Shown here piece after piece: positions 43,249 through 53,233 of a stretch of 64,000 bases of DNA. Within the stretch, counting starts at the first letter, position 1; each line of letters starts with the position of its first letter. The stretch comes from Thermosynechococcus sp. CL-1. Lineage in GTDB: Bacteria; Cyanobacteriota; Cyanobacteriia; Thermosynechococcales; Thermosynechococcaceae. Made by a program: the position numbers and the translations under genes. Below the pieces are notes generated by a model. It worked only from the letters and a program-made list of their open reading frames with translations, did not search any database and was not told the DNA's origin. The stretch is from assembly GCF_008386235.1 (NCBI RefSeq), contig NZ_CP040671.1:2482001-2546000 (forward strand), written 5' to 3'.

Positions 43249-44385
43249 CTATTTTTGGGTTTGCCTCGGATCAAGGGCATCCCGCAGGCCATCGCCGACA
43301 ATGTTGAAACATAGCACAGTGATGACAATGAGGGTTGCTGGTGCCCAAACTAGCCACGGCTGCAAGACCAAGATTGAGGCATTCGTTGCCAGTGAGAGCA
43401 TATTGCCCCAAGAGGGATCCGGCTGCTGAATCCCTAGACCAATGAGACTAAGCACCGATTCCGCGACGATGAAGCTGGGAATCGAGAGCGTTGCGGCAAT
43501 CATCACGTAGGTTGCTGTCTGGGGAATAATATGCCGCACAATAATATAGAGCGATCGCCCCCCCATTACCTGCGCCGCTTGGACAAAGGCCATTTCTTTG
43601 ATCCCCAGCACCTGACCGCGAATCACCCGTGCTAGCCCCGCCCAACTCACAAACGATGTGATCACGGTAATCAGCAGGAATCGCTCGCCACTACTGAGTC
43701 CCACGGGGAGTACCGCCGCTAAGGCCACCAGCAGATAGATGGTCGGCAGTGTCATCAGCACCTCAACACCCCGCATCAAAACGGCATCCAGCCAGCCGCC
43801 AAAGTAGCCAGAAATCGCCCCCACGAGAATACCAATCGGGAAGGCGATCGCCACCCCCACAAGGCCAATACTGAGGCTAATGCGGGCACCAAAGAGCAGC
43901 CGACTCAACTGATCGCGTCCTTGGTCATCCGTTCCCAACAGATTCAGATAGCCCTTACCCACCGTGCCAAAGAGATGGCGATCGCTGGGGAACCCAGCAA
44001 AGATCGTACGTGGTTCAATTTGTGGATTGGTGAGACTCCAGCGGGTCGGTAGGGGCAGGGTAATTTCCAAGAAGCGATAGGGGCTGCCCTTGACAAAAAG
44101 GCGAATGGGTGACGGTTCCTGCCAGTCCACGATCAGAGGTCGTTCCCCGGTTTCCAAGTTCACAGGCCCCAAGCGGGTGGGATAGACATGGGGGCCAAGC
44201 CACTGACCGTTGGGGGTGCGCCAGTAAATGCGGGTAGGGGGCAGCAGGGCACCCTCCACTTGAAAGGCATAGGGACTGTAGGGAGCAATAAAATCTGCGG
44301 CGATCGCCAGCAGGTACAACGTCAGCAACACCCCCAAACTGACCATCACTAAGGGGTTGCGCCGCAACGCTTGCCAAGGGGTCAT
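43249..44385 (-). CDS. ABC transporter permease, DppC/OppC family
   Basis: 378 residues. The N-terminal helix, a long periplasmic insertion (about 45-165), and the inner-membrane core with LLGTDDQGRDQLSRLLFGAR and the EAA-type loop (QAAQVMGGRSLYIIVRHIIP) identify an oligopeptide, dipeptide or nickel permease of the DppC type. The periplasmic insertion is much longer than in Escherichia coli DppC. No DppB, binding protein or ATPase gene is adjacent; cyanobacteria often scatter these genes. Substrate unknown. Confidence 0.88.
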   Translation of the reverse strand: MTPWQALRRNPLVMVSLGVLLTLYLLAIAADFIAPYSPYAFQVEGALLPPTRIYWRTPNGQWLGPHVYPTRLGPVNLETGERPLIVDWQEPSPIRLFVKGSPYRFLEITLPLPTRWSLTNPQIEPRTIFAGFPSDRHLFGTVGKGYLNLLGTDDQGRDQLSRLLFGARISLSIGLVGVAIAFPIGILVGAISGYFGGWLDAVLMRGVEVLMTLPTIYLLVALAAVLPVGLSSGERFLLITVITSFVSWAGLARVIRGQVLGIKEMAFVQAAQVMGGRSLYIIVRHIIPQTATYVMIAATLSIPSFIVAESVLSLIGLGIQQPDPSWGNMLSLATNASILVLQPWLVWAPATLIVITVLCFNIVGDGLRDALDPRQTQK

Positions 44386-44807
44386 TCGTCACTCATCTGC
44401 TAGGGTACAGCCACTATACAGCCTTTTTTCTATCCTAGGGCTGCTCTGACAGACTCAATGCCGACATGTCTTCCGTATTTTTAGAGAGGCATAATGCTAT
44501 AGATAAATTTGACTCAAAAATCAATAAGTGATAAATAAAACTTAACAAACCAACATCAAATCCCTTTTCTTGTTAAATAGATTCGGTATCACTATATGAT
44601 TATACTGATTGCTTCAAACTAACATATTGTTAAAAAGAATACTTTGTGTTTCAAATAAAGTGGTAACTTGATTAAATCTAATAATTTCTAGTCAGATCAT
44701 TCTCGCAGACACCCTTTTTCTCTCTAGTGTGGGTACCTGTTGATTAAAGAACAATTTAGTTGCTTTATTCATTTGAATAGTGTTCTGATAGAGGAAATAT
44801 AGAGCGA
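44386..44807. promoter_or_regulatory. 422-nt AT-rich region before the cyAbrB gene
   Basis: No gene is supported. The region is far more AT-rich than its neighbours. A candidate plus-strand promoter is TTGTTA (44570-44575) and TATATG (44593-44598) with 17-nt spacing, about 210 nt before the cyAbrB start, which would give a long 5' leader. A divergent promoter for the DppC-type gene is also expected near 44400. A minus-strand frame at 44692-44892 overlaps the start of the cyAbrB gene and was rejected. Confidence 0.45.
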
Positions 44808-45209
44808 ATGGAAAAACCAAAGCCCCTAACTGGTAAAGCACTCTTGCAGCGATTAAGTGAACTGGGTTCTGCATCCCGTAAAGAAGCCGCAAAGCTCTGT
44901 GGCTACTATCGCGTCACAAAATCCGGTGAGGTGCGTGTCGACTTAGGGAAATTTTACGAAGCGGTACTCGCTGCCAGCGGACTAGAAGTAAAGTCATCGG
45001 AAAAAGAAGTCAATGGTCAATCAGGACGGGGGCGATCGCCCTCCTATCGGGTGAAAGTGCACCAAAATGGTCAGATTGTGATTGGTTCCGCCTATACAAA
45101 AGCGATGAACCTAAAGCCCGGGGATACCTTCAAAATTAAGCAGGGATACAAACATATTCATCTCTACCTCATAGATCCAGAAGAGGTGGATGGTGTCCCC
45201 ACAGAGTAA
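44808..45209 (+). CDS. cyAbrB-type transcription regulator
   Basis: 133 residues. The N-terminal region (PLTGKALLQRLSELG, ASRKEAAKLCGYYRVTKSGE, RVDLGKFYEAVLAASGL) is the cyanobacterial AbrB signature. A C-terminal AbrB-like swapped-hairpin domain follows (YRVKVHQNGQIVIGSAYTKA, then PGDTFKIKQGYKHIHL). cyAbrB proteins control nitrogen, carbon-uptake and hydrogenase genes in other cyanobacteria. I cannot tell cyAbrB1 from cyAbrB2. It overlaps the coaX start by 20 nt, so the two are probably co-translated. Confidence 0.85.
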   Translation: MEKPKPLTGKALLQRLSELGSASRKEAAKLCGYYRVTKSGEVRVDLGKFYEAVLAASGLEVKSSEKEVNGQSGRGRSPSYRVKVHQNGQIVIGSAYTKAMNLKPGDTFKIKQGYKHIHLYLIDPEEVDGVPTE

Positions 45210-45954
45210 TCAATGGTTCGCTCTCATGATTGGCAATAGTCGGCAGCACTGGGCACTCTTTAGCGGTGAACACCTCAGCCGCACTTGGCACCTCACCTCT
45301 GAGGAAGTTGCCTGCAATCCTGCCAAAGACTATCCCGGACTCCCTTGCTGGGGTGCGAGTGTTGGTTCTGTGCCCTTGCACCAAGTCTATCCGACAGCGA
45401 TCGCCTTCACCCTCGAGGATATTCCTATTCCTCAGATGTACCCCACCCTAGGGATTGACCGTGCCCTTGCCCTCTGGGGAGCGCTTCAGGTCTATGGGGC
45501 ACCAGTGTGTGTGGTGGATGCGGGAACTGCATTAACGCTGACCCTAGCCAACGATCGCGGTGAATTTGCGGGCGGTGTGATTCTCCCGGGTGTTGGGTTA
45601 ATGGCGCGAGCACTGGCGGACTATACGGCAGCGTTACCCTATGTGACGCTTCCCCCAGAGCCACCCCCCCGTTGGGGCGCCACCACTACCACAGCGATTG
45701 AAAGCGGTCTTTACTACGGTACTGCCGCCATGTTACACGCCTATCTGGGCGCCTTTTTTCAGGCGTTTCCCCAAGGTACGGTGATTGTGACCGGGGGCGA
45801 TCGCCCCTTTCTCAGTGAACTGTTAAAAACATTTTTAGACCCCGATCGCTGGCGTGAAGACGATCATTTGGTTTTTTGGGGGATCCGCGCCCTCCGCAAC
45901 CCAACCGTTAAGATAGAAATGCACCCAATGGAAAGGATTGACGAATTCCGCTAA
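45190..45954 (+). CDS. coaX: Type III pantothenate kinase
   Basis: 254 residues. CoaX phosphorylates pantothenate, the first step of coenzyme A synthesis. Seen are the N-terminal phosphate-binding strand (ALMIGNSRQHWALF), TLGIDRALALWGA, and VDAGTALTLTLAN followed by GGVILPGVGLMARALADYT, all typical of the ASKHA-fold family. Cyanobacterial forms tend to be divergent from others in the N-terminal DxGNT motif (here IGNSR). The ATG at 45190 lies inside cyAbrB; GTG at 45193 is also possible. Its stop overlaps the ccmO start. Confidence 0.88.
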   Translation: MVSPQSNQWFALMIGNSRQHWALFSGEHLSRTWHLTSEEVACNPAKDYPGLPCWGASVGSVPLHQVYPTAIAFTLEDIPIPQMYPTLGIDRALALWGALQVYGAPVCVVDAGTALTLTLANDRGEFAGGVILPGVGLMARALADYTAALPYVTLPPEPPPRWGATTTTAIESGLYYGTAAMLHAYLGAFFQAFPQGTVIVTGGDRPFLSELLKTFLDPDRWREDDHLVFWGIRALRNPTVKIEMHPMERIDEFR

Positions 45955-46715
45955 TGGAGCGACGGGATGACTTTACGGATTTAGCCTTGGGACTGGTTTC
46001 AGCCCAGAGCTTTCCGGCAATCGTGGGCATTGCCGATCACATGCTCAAATCCGCCGATGTCCTCCTAGTGGGCTATGAGAAAATTGGCAGTGGCCACTGT
46101 AGCGCGATCGTGCGCGGGCGAATTGCCGATGTGCGCCTCGCCGTGGCAGAGGGCGCTGAACGGGCGCAGCAGTTTGGTCAAGAACTCAGTACGTTAGTCA
46201 TTCCCCGACCTGACCCCAACCTAGAGAAAATTCTGCCGATTGGCAGTCTTCTCGCCCAGATTGCCTCTAAAAGTCGCGGCCATCGCCTCAGTAGCCACGC
46301 GGTTGGCCTATTGGAAACGCGAGGATTTCCAGCCATGGTGGGGGCAGCGGATGCCATGCTCAAGGCGGCAGATGTGATCCTAACGGCCTACGAAACCATT
46401 GGCGCCGGTCTATGTACGGCCATTATTCGCGGCACGGCCTCCAATACCGCGATCGCCCTTGAGGCGGGGATGGCAGAAGCCGATCGCATTGGTGAACTCC
46501 ATGCAGTGATGTTGGTACCCCGTCCCCTTGAGGATTTGGATCAATCGTTGCCCTTGGCACCCGCCCTACAACGGGAACTACAACCCCTGCGCCTACCCCT
46601 CACCCTCAAGCAAAAAGAAACCGAACCCCTTGCCCTTCAAGGTGCGGCTCAAGAGAGTGTGGCCGTGGAAGCGCCTGCCGAAACGGTGCCCGTCGAACCC
46701 TCTGCCAATCCCTGA
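45954..46715 (+). CDS. ccmO: Carboxysome shell protein CcmO (tandem BMC domains)
   Basis: 253 residues. Two bacterial microcompartment domains in tandem (about 8-88 and 110-190), for example ALGLVSAQSFPAIVGIADHML and AVGLLETRGFPAMVGAADAML, each followed by the conserved GSGHCSAIVRG or GAGLCTAIIRG pore-loop strand. The C-terminal 55 residues are charged and Pro-rich. This pseudohexameric/trimeric layout is CcmO, needed for beta-carboxysome assembly. It shares its start codon with the coaX stop (TAATG). Its 3' end overlaps the convergent flavoprotein gene by 67 nt. Confidence 0.92.
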   Translation: MERRDDFTDLALGLVSAQSFPAIVGIADHMLKSADVLLVGYEKIGSGHCSAIVRGRIADVRLAVAEGAERAQQFGQELSTLVIPRPDPNLEKILPIGSLLAQIASKSRGHRLSSHAVGLLETRGFPAMVGAADAMLKAADVILTAYETIGAGLCTAIIRGTASNTAIALEAGMAEADRIGELHAVMLVPRPLEDLDQSLPLAPALQRELQPLRLPLTLKQKETEPLALQGAAQESVAVEAPAETVPVEPSANP

Positions 46716-47926
46716 CCGGCAATCCAGCCCGTTGTCCACGCACTTTGCAGGTTAAAGCCCCCCGTCACGCCATCAATATCGAGAACTTCGCCCGCAAAGA
46801 ATAGCCCCTCACAGCAGCGGCTGGCCATGGTCTTAAAGTCCACTTCCTTGAGAGCCACCCCACCACAGGTGACAAACTCCTCTTTGAAGGCGCCCTTGCC
46901 AGCGATCGCGAAGGTACCTCGGTGCAAGGCCTCCGCCAGTGCCAGCAGTTGTTTTTTACTGAGGTGTGCCCAAGTTTGCTCAGCCGGAATCCCCACGCTG
47001 GTTGTCCAGTAACTCCAGAGGCGGCGCGGCAGCGGAAAGGGACAATGGTTAGCGATCGCTCGCTTCGGGGTATGGCTACGACAGGCTGCCAACTCCCCTT
47101 GAATCTGCGGCAGTGACAGATGGGGGAGCCAATTCACCACCAAGGTGCCGCGATAGTTCTGCACCGCCAAGGCACGTGCCCCCCATGCCGAGAGTTTCAA
47201 GACCACAGGGCCACTAAAGCCCCAATGGGTAACGAGAATAGCACCGGTTTGGGTTAAGGGCGGCTGCTGCGGCAGTTTGAGGGTTGCTTCCACGGGTTGG
47301 ACACTGAGGCCTGAGCGCTCCTGCAAGAGCGGGTCATCAATGTGAAACGTAAACAGAGAAGGGACGGGGGGAATAATGGTGTGTCCCAATTGTGCTGCCA
47401 AGCGATAACCTTGGGAACTGCTGCCAGTGGCCAAAAGGACGCGATCGCCCACAAGGGGTTGAGGCTGCTGAGCAACCGTGACTTGAAACTCATTGCCGAC
47501 TTTCACCATCTCCTTCACCGCTGCGCGGGTACAGATGCGAATGCCTAGAGCCGTTGCTTCCTGCACCAGACAGTCAATAATGGTTTCTGAATCATCACTG
47601 ACGGGAAAGACTCGCCCATCGGCTTCGGTTTTCAACTTCACCCCCCGCGCCTCAAACCAAGCGATCGTGTCTTGGGGTTGGAAGCGACTAAAGGCACCCC
47701 GCAAGGCCTTGCCACCACGGGGATAGTGCTGCACCAATAGGGCTGGATCAAAACAGTGGTGGGTGACATTGCAGCGACCACCACCAGAGCTGCGGACTTT
47801 GCTCAGCAGTGTTGCCCCAGCTTCTAAAATCGTGACGAGATTGCGGGGATTAGCCGTCGCACAGGCGATCGCTCCAAAAAATCCAGCGGCACCACCGCCG
47901 ATGACCAAAATGCGCTGACCTGCCAT
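46649..47926 (-). CDS. FAD-dependent oxidoreductase, HI0933/BaiN family
   Basis: 425 residues. Rossmann FAD site ILVIGGGAAGFFGAIACATA near the start, then SSGGGRCNVTHHCFDP and the C-terminal DIDGVTGGFNLQSAWTTGW, all characteristic of the HI0933/YhiN/BaiN flavoprotein family. The natural substrate is unknown in most bacteria; BaiN in clostridia reduces bile-acid intermediates, which is unlikely here. Its start overlaps the MscS gene stop by one base (TGATG), suggesting coupled translation. Confidence 0.88.
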   Translation of the reverse strand: MAGQRILVIGGGAAGFFGAIACATANPRNLVTILEAGATLLSKVRSSGGGRCNVTHHCFDPALLVQHYPRGGKALRGAFSRFQPQDTIAWFEARGVKLKTEADGRVFPVSDDSETIIDCLVQEATALGIRICTRAAVKEMVKVGNEFQVTVAQQPQPLVGDRVLLATGSSSQGYRLAAQLGHTIIPPVPSLFTFHIDDPLLQERSGLSVQPVEATLKLPQQPPLTQTGAILVTHWGFSGPVVLKLSAWGARALAVQNYRGTLVVNWLPHLSLPQIQGELAACRSHTPKRAIANHCPFPLPRRLWSYWTTSVGIPAEQTWAHLSKKQLLALAEALHRGTFAIAGKGAFKEEFVTCGGVALKEVDFKTMASRCCEGLFFAGEVLDIDGVTGGFNLQSAWTTGWIAGQGLAEGSTGTVSAGASTATLS

Positions 47927-49680
47927 CAAGATTCCAAGGGAAAAGGATGGGTATGTTCATCGTTGTCGTTTTTGCCGTTGCGATCGCGCGCCAAATGCAG
48001 CTGTTGATGCAGCCGACCCACGGCAATCCCCTCTGCGGCCATCAGGTTGAGCACCCGCCGCCGAAACTCCCGCCCCACGACCCATTGTTGTCCCGGTTGG
48101 GTCCTAATCCAAATGCGCACGAGTAAACCACTGGCGGTAATCTGATCAATTCCTAGAACTTCTGGCCGCTCCAGCATCTTCAGTTGCCACTCCGGTTCTT
48201 TGTAAAAGTGGATACTCAAGTCATTCAGCAACGACAACAGGCGATCGGGATTGGTTTCAATATCCACCCACAGTTCGAGATTAACCCGTGACCAAGTGCG
48301 GGTCAGGTTGGCTACCTTGGTAATCGTACTATTGGGAATTGTAATCAGCTGACCCTCGGCATTGCGCAACTGAGTAATGCGCAAATTGAGATTTTCCACT
48401 AAGCCGGAGTAGGGTTCAATTTCCACCACATCGCCAATGCCGTACTGATCCTCCCAGACAATGAGCAGACCATTGATAATGTCCTTCACCAAGTTCTGTG
48501 ACCCTAGGGAAATGGCCAAGGCTAAAAAGCCCCCCACAGCGAGAATGGAGGAAACAGGTACCCCTAAGGAACCCAAGATAACCACTAGTCGAATCAAATA
48601 AATGACAACGGTCTTAAAGCCGCGCATCACTTCCACAGTGGTACTAATCCGCAGGGTTTTACGCTGGGTATCGGCAAACTTGAGCAGATTATTTTGCTCC
48701 CAGAAAACACGAATGCGATCAAAGGCCAAGTCAGCAAATTGATTCAGCAGCCCCGTGCCAAACCAGACCACCATCCACAGAATCGGCAAGCCATAGACTT
48801 GGGAACTCAGCCAGCGGGTCATGGGGAAAAGGCGCAGAATTGCCGCTAGGCCGAGTAGCCACAGAGCCACTTGCCCCCACAACAGTAGATACCGAACGAG
48901 ACTAATGAGCTTGATGCGCTGCTTGAGAAAAAAGTGATGTCGCAGGTGGGGTAGCAGCGGCAAAACCCACTCCGGTTCTGTCGTTTGAGTGGTCACTGTG
49001 TCCAGTTGCCCTTGTAGATGCTTGCGTTGGCGGATCAAGAAGCGTTGCACAATTAAAATCACGAAACTACCTGCACCCACCTTGATAAAGATCAAGACCG
49101 CCCCCTGAATTTGCGACATCAGGGCTGTGTCGGTGCGTTCCTGAATCGCTCGGTTCATCTGCTGTTGCAAAATGTCTCGCCACTGCTGAGCAAGGGTTTC
49201 AGGGGGCAGTTGATGGTAGTCGCTGTCGGCCTCTGTCACCGTCAGGAGGCGAGTGGTGCGTTCCGCTTGGCCAATGCGGGCACTGATGACTAAAACATTA
49301 TTGAGGCGAGCAACGCCAATATCTACCCTTGCGGGCGATCGCCGCCCATGCTCAAGGGCACTCTGGAGTACCCGCCGTAGGTTCGATTGAATTAAATCCG
49401 CTCGGACTTCAACGGGAATTGCGTTACCGGGGTTATCGCGATCGCGAACTGTTGGCGCAGCAATTGTAAAGAGTGTATTGCCATCAAAGCGGACATCGGC
49501 AATTTCCAGTTCGCCAATGCGGGTGACGCCGGGGGGGGTGGGAGCAACGGTGGCTTGACTAATCCCCGGCAGAGGAACCTGAGCTACAGTTGACCAAGGA
49601 GAGAGAAGGACTAAAAAGAAAGTGATAAGGGCGATCGCTCCCCACCGCCATAATCGCTGATACCCATTGATCATTCGCAC
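47926..49680 (-). CDS. MscS-family mechanosensitive channel
   Basis: 584 residues. A signal peptide or first helix (residues about 10-32) is followed by a periplasmic domain (about 35-190), a helix, a linker rich in Lys/Arg, and the MscS core (about 375-560). The core includes the pore helix (VSSILAVGGFLALAISLGSQ), NLVKDIINGLLIVWEDQYGIGD and NLNLRITQLRNAEGQLITIPNSTI. These channels release solutes on osmotic downshock. The long N-terminal extension is common in cyanobacteria and may sense other signals. It is probably co-transcribed with the flavoprotein gene. Confidence 0.9.
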   Translation of the reverse strand: MRMINGYQRLWRWGAIALITFFLVLLSPWSTVAQVPLPGISQATVAPTPPGVTRIGELEIADVRFDGNTLFTIAAPTVRDRDNPGNAIPVEVRADLIQSNLRRVLQSALEHGRRSPARVDIGVARLNNVLVISARIGQAERTTRLLTVTEADSDYHQLPPETLAQQWRDILQQQMNRAIQERTDTALMSQIQGAVLIFIKVGAGSFVILIVQRFLIRQRKHLQGQLDTVTTQTTEPEWVLPLLPHLRHHFFLKQRIKLISLVRYLLLWGQVALWLLGLAAILRLFPMTRWLSSQVYGLPILWMVVWFGTGLLNQFADLAFDRIRVFWEQNNLLKFADTQRKTLRISTTVEVMRGFKTVVIYLIRLVVILGSLGVPVSSILAVGGFLALAISLGSQNLVKDIINGLLIVWEDQYGIGDVVEIEPYSGLVENLNLRITQLRNAEGQLITIPNSTITKVANLTRTWSRVNLELWVDIETNPDRLLSLLNDLSIHFYKEPEWQLKMLERPEVLGIDQITASGLLVRIWIRTQPGQQWVVGREFRRRVLNLMAAEGIAVGRLHQQLHLARDRNGKNDNDEHTHPFPLES

Positions 49681-49757
49681 ATACTGATATTCTGCACGGC
49701 AACACGAACTAGGACTATCCTCTCACCTTTTGAAGGCTGAACTCAGTTCACGGTTCC

Positions 49758-49994
49758 CTAGGGGCAGTCGACCCTAGCTTGCAGCACCTGCTCCCTTGCC
49801 ACATCGCGGATTAACGAGAGACGCGAGGAAATGTAGCGTTCCAGATGATAGCGCTGGTTATGCTCTAAAGGATAAACATCACTAAACTGCGTCACCAGCC
49901 ACCCCTGTAGGGCGTGATCATCCATACTCAACAATCGTCCCACCTGTGCTTGCTCAACAAAGTGCCAGAACTGCCGGAGGAGAGAGGGGGTCAT
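49758..49994 (-). CDS. Small conserved hypothetical protein
   Basis: 78 residues, helical and soluble (for example LLRQFWHFVEQAQVGRLLSM, ending with REQVLQARVDCP). I do not recognise it, but the gene is well supported by a strong ribosome binding site (AGGAGG, 6 nt before the ATG) and a continuous frame. It lies between the MscS gene and the aspS gene, divergent from aspS. Function unknown. Confidence 0.68.
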   Translation of the reverse strand: MTPSLLRQFWHFVEQAQVGRLLSMDDHALQGWLVTQFSDVYPLEHNQRYHLERYISSRLSLIRDVAREQVLQARVDCP

Positions 49995-50255
49995 ACTTGC
50001 CCTCCTTTTAAGGTTTTCTTTAGATTTTACCTATCTACTACCATACGTTGCCCCTCGGAAAATTGGGGCACAATCTGCTGAAGCTGCAACTAAAGTTAGG
50101 GAATCCACATGAAGTCCTGCAAACTTCTGTTGCGATTTCTAAAGTGCAGCCCTCCTGCAAACCTGTGCTTCCTTGGGAATGCCCCGCTAACGGTAGGGCG
50201 GTGAACCGCTAAAATAGTAAGGCTTTACCAACATACTTACAAATCATTGGGGTCT

Positions 50256-52061
50256 ATGCGCACACACTACTGTGGCGATGTTCGGCTAACGGATGTCGGA
50301 ACAACGGTCACCCTCTACGGTTGGGTGGATCGGCGGCGAGATCATGGCGGCGTGATCTTTATTGATTTGCGCGATCGCTCCGGCATTGTCCAAATTGTCA
50401 GTGATCCCCAGCGCACTCCCGACTCCTATGCTCAAGCCGATCGCCTGCGCAGTGAGTATGTGGTGAAAATTGTTGGCCGTGTCAGCAAGCGCCCTGCCGA
50501 TTCGGTGAACCCAAAATTGGCCACGGGCGATATCGAGATCTACGCCGATCACATTGATGTCCTCAATACGGTGCGCCAGCAACTGCCCTTTGCCATCTCC
50601 AGCACCGAGAACGAGCCAGTCCGCGAAGAAGTGCGGCTGCGCTACCGCTATCTTGATCTACGGCGGGAACGGATGGCACGGAATTTGCAGTTACGCCATC
50701 GCGTTGTCCAAGCCATGCGGCGCTTCCTCGAGGATGAGGCGGGCTTTATTGAGGTGGAAACCCCCATTCTCACCCGCTCGACCCCGGAGGGGGCTCGCGA
50801 TTATTTAGTGCCCAGTCGCGTGAATCCGGGAGAATGGTTTGCCCTTCCCCAATCGCCCCAGTTGTTCAAGCAGTTGTTGATGGTGGCGGGGTGCGATCGC
50901 TATTACCAGATTGCTCGCTGCTTTCGCGATGAGGACTTAAGGGCCGATCGCCAGCCAGAATTTACGCAACTGGACATGGAAATGAGCTTCATGGATCAGG
51001 ATGAAATTATTGATCTCAACGAAGCACTCATCTGCCACATTTTCAAAACCGTGAAGGGCATTGATCTGCCGCGCCCCTTTCCCCGCCTGAGTTACCAACA
51101 GGCCATGGATCGCTATGGCACCGATAAGCCCGATACCCGCTATGGCCTTGAACTGGTGGATGTCTCCGATATTCTCAAAGACTCTGGTTTCAAAGTTTTT
51201 AGTGGGGCGATCGCCCAAGGGGGCGTGGTGAAAATTTTGCCGATTCCCAATGGCAACCACCGCATCTCGAACGTGCGCATTAAACCCGGCGGCGATCTCT
51301 TCCAAGAGGCCACCACTGCCGGCGCCAAGGGGCTGGCTTATATCCGCGTTCGCGACAACGGCGAGATTGACACCATTGGTGCCATCAAGGATAACCTCTC
51401 CCCAGAGCAGAAAGCCACGCTCTTAGACCGCACGGGTGCCGAGCCGGGGCACCTCCTCCTGTTTGGGGCAGGGGATACCGCGACTGTGAATAAAACCCTT
51501 GATCGCCTGCGCCAGACCATTGCCCGTGAATTTGATCTCATTGATCCGACGGCAACCCATCTCCTATGGGTGGTTGATTTCCCCATGTTTGAGTGGAATG
51601 CTGAGGAAAAACGCCTTGAGGCGCTGCACCATCCCTTTACGGCACCCCATCCCGCCGACCTTGAGGACCTCAAAACTGCCCGTGCCCAAGCCTACGATCT
51701 CATCTTTAATGGCTACGAAGTAGGCGGCGGCAGTCTGCGCATTTATCAACCGGAATTGCAGCGGCAAGTTTTTGAAACCATCGGCCTTGATGAGACGGCT
51801 GCCCAAGAAAAATTTGGCTTCCTTCTCGAGGCCTTTGAATTTGGTACCCCTCCCCACGGGGGTATTGCCTATGGCCTGGATCGCTTAGTCATGCTCCTTG
51901 CCGGCGAAGACTCCATTCGCGACACCATTGCTTTCCCGAAAACCCAACAGGCGCGTTGCCTTCTTACCGGTGCCCCCAGCAGTGTTGAGCCACAGCAACT
52001 CAAGGAACTCCATGTGGCTTCCGCCAAGCCCGCAACAACCACTGCTAAAACCAAAGTCTAG
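50256..52061 (+). CDS. aspS: Aspartyl-tRNA synthetase
   Basis: 601 residues, class II. An N-terminal OB-fold anticodon-binding domain ([20 protein letters not shown]) is followed by motif 2 ([21 protein letters not shown]), the bacterial GAD insertion (about 300-420) and motif 3 ([20 protein letters not shown]). The large GAD domain marks a bacterial-type enzyme. I chose ATG 50256 over TTG 50247, which lies 3 codons upstream. Cyanobacterial AspRS may be discriminating or non-discriminating for tRNA-Asn; I cannot tell. A GC-rich hairpin region precedes it. Confidence 0.97.
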   Translation: MRTHYCGDVRLTDVGTTVTLYGWVDRRRDHGGVIFIDLRDRSGIVQIVSDPQRTPDSYAQADRLRSEYVVKIVGRVSKRPADSVNPKLATGDIEIYADHIDVLNTVRQQLPFAISSTENEPVREEVRLRYRYLDLRRERMARNLQLRHRVVQAMRRFLEDEAGFIEVETPILTRSTPEGARDYLVPSRVNPGEWFALPQSPQLFKQLLMVAGCDRYYQIARCFRDEDLRADRQPEFTQLDMEMSFMDQDEIIDLNEALICHIFKTVKGIDLPRPFPRLSYQQAMDRYGTDKPDTRYGLELVDVSDILKDSGFKVFSGAIAQGGVVKILPIPNGNHRISNVRIKPGGDLFQEATTAGAKGLAYIRVRDNGEIDTIGAIKDNLSPEQKATLLDRTGAEPGHLLLFGAGDTATVNKTLDRLRQTIAREFDLIDPTATHLLWVVDFPMFEWNAEEKRLEALHHPFTAPHPADLEDLKTARAQAYDLIFNGYEVGGGSLRIYQPELQRQVFETIGLDETAAQEKFGFLLEAFEFGTPPHGGIAYGLDRLVMLLAGEDSIRDTIAFPKTQQARCLLTGAPSSVEPQQLKELHVASAKPATTTAKTKV

Positions 52062-52480
52062 GCACGTAGGTCTGTTGGCCGATTCCACACCCCCTCTAGC
52101 AGCCATTCGCCGTTGACATCCCGCACCCGCTCAGTGCTCATCATGTAAGCCCATGCTGTGCCCAAAGGTTGATGATTCAAGTTATACACTGGCACCTCTT
52201 GGCGATGGTAGGCATTTACTTCGGGAGCCAAGTTGGGATTGTAGCCTTCAAAGGCATCCAGCTGCGCCAATACGCTGGGAGGTGGATCATGAAAGATCAG
52301 TAACTCCCCCTGCACCCAACCTTCCTCAGCCGTCAGACCGGGATACCCCATCGGTAGGTGATAAAGGCGACCTCTCACCAGCGCTGGTTGATGGGCACTC
52401 AGCCAAGGCCGACAGAGGATTTCATGGGGTTGATAGCCGGGTTTAAGGGTGCCATAGACAAAAAGGCGCAGGGTCGTCAC
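52058..52480 (-). CDS. Gamma-glutamylcyclotransferase (GGCT/AIG2-like) family protein
   Basis: 140 residues. The signature [10 protein letters not shown] at the N-terminus and a conserved Glu in AFEGYNP define the GGCT/AIG2-like fold, which cyclises gamma-glutamyl compounds with release of 5-oxoproline or acts on gamma-glutamylamines. The precise substrate is not predictable. Its 3' end overlaps the aspS stop by 4 nt on the opposite strand. Confidence 0.85.
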   Translation of the reverse strand: MTTLRLFVYGTLKPGYQPHEILCRPWLSAHQPALVRGRLYHLPMGYPGLTAEEGWVQGELLIFHDPPPSVLAQLDAFEGYNPNLAPEVNAYHRQEVPVYNLNHQPLGTAWAYMMSTERVRDVNGEWLLEGVWNRPTDLRA

Positions 52481-52548
52481 TCGTCAATGAGGGTTGATTT
52501 TAGCCACAATACAATTTAAGCCTAGCCAATTTAGCAAGGGCAAGAGCA

Positions 52549-53229
52549 ATGAAAATTCTCATTGTTGAAGATGACCCCCGCATTGCAGCACCTTTGGCGA
52601 AGGATTTACGACATCAACACCATACTGTTGATATTGCTGAGGATGGCCTGAGTGGCTGGGACTATGCCCAAGCAACTGCCTATGACCTCATTTTGCTGGA
52701 CTTAATGCTACCACGCCTAGATGGCATCGCCCTTTGTCAACGGTTGCGGGCGGTAGGTTGTCAGGCACTGATTTTGATGTTGACGGCCAAGGATACGACC
52801 ACTGATAAAGTCATTGGCCTAGATGCAGGTGCTGATGATTACCTTGTCAAACCCTTCAAGTTGGAAGAGCTGGCGGCACGGATTCGGGCACTGCAACGCC
52901 GCAGTCGTGAACTGAAACCCCCTGTGCTATGTTACGGGGCACTGCAACTGGATCCGGCGAGTCAGGTGGTGACGTACGATCAAACGGTGCTCTCTCTGAC
53001 CCCCAAGGAATATCTACTCCTAGAGCATTTTCTGCGGTATCCGAAGCAGGTCTTTAGTCGCACAGCCCTCCTAGATAAACTCTGGACATTCGATCAAGAG
53101 GCTGGTGAAGGCACCGTCAAAACCCACATCACCAATCTGCGGCATAAGCTGAAGGCAGCAGGTTGCCCCCAAGAATTGATTGAAACAGTTTATGGCGTTG
53201 GCTATCGTTTTGTACCCCCCCACGTCTAG
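52549..53229 (+). CDS. OmpR/PhoB-family response regulator
   Basis: 226 residues. Receiver domain with phosphoacceptor D51 in LILLDLMLPRLDG, acidic pocket ED at the start (LIVEDDPR) and Lys in YLVKPFKLEELAARI. The C-terminal winged-helix domain has VLSLTPKEYLLLEHFLR and LIETVYGVGYRFV. It pairs with the histidine kinase 4 nt downstream. In length and partner it resembles cyanobacterial RppA (NrsR), but I do not claim orthology. A nearby PepSY gene may be a target. Confidence 0.88.
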   Translation: MKILIVEDDPRIAAPLAKDLRHQHHTVDIAEDGLSGWDYAQATAYDLILLDLMLPRLDGIALCQRLRAVGCQALILMLTAKDTTTDKVIGLDAGADDYLVKPFKLEELAARIRALQRRSRELKPPVLCYGALQLDPASQVVTYDQTVLSLTPKEYLLLEHFLRYPKQVFSRTALLDKLWTFDQEAGEGTVKTHITNLRHKLKAAGCPQELIETVYGVGYRFVPPHV

Positions 53230-53233
53230 CCCA

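Noticed and set aside
44692-44892. 66-residue minus-strand frame overlapping the start of cyAbrB
   Set aside because: It lies antisense to the cyAbrB start and its AT-rich promoter, has no clear ribosome binding site, and its hydrophobic composition follows from AT-rich DNA.
50100-50255. GC-rich hairpins before aspS (GCGG-TGAA-CCGC and GCCC/GGGC) as an RNA gene or T-box
   Set aside because: No tRNA cloverleaf, no T-box consensus and no T run; structure alone is too weak for an RNA call.
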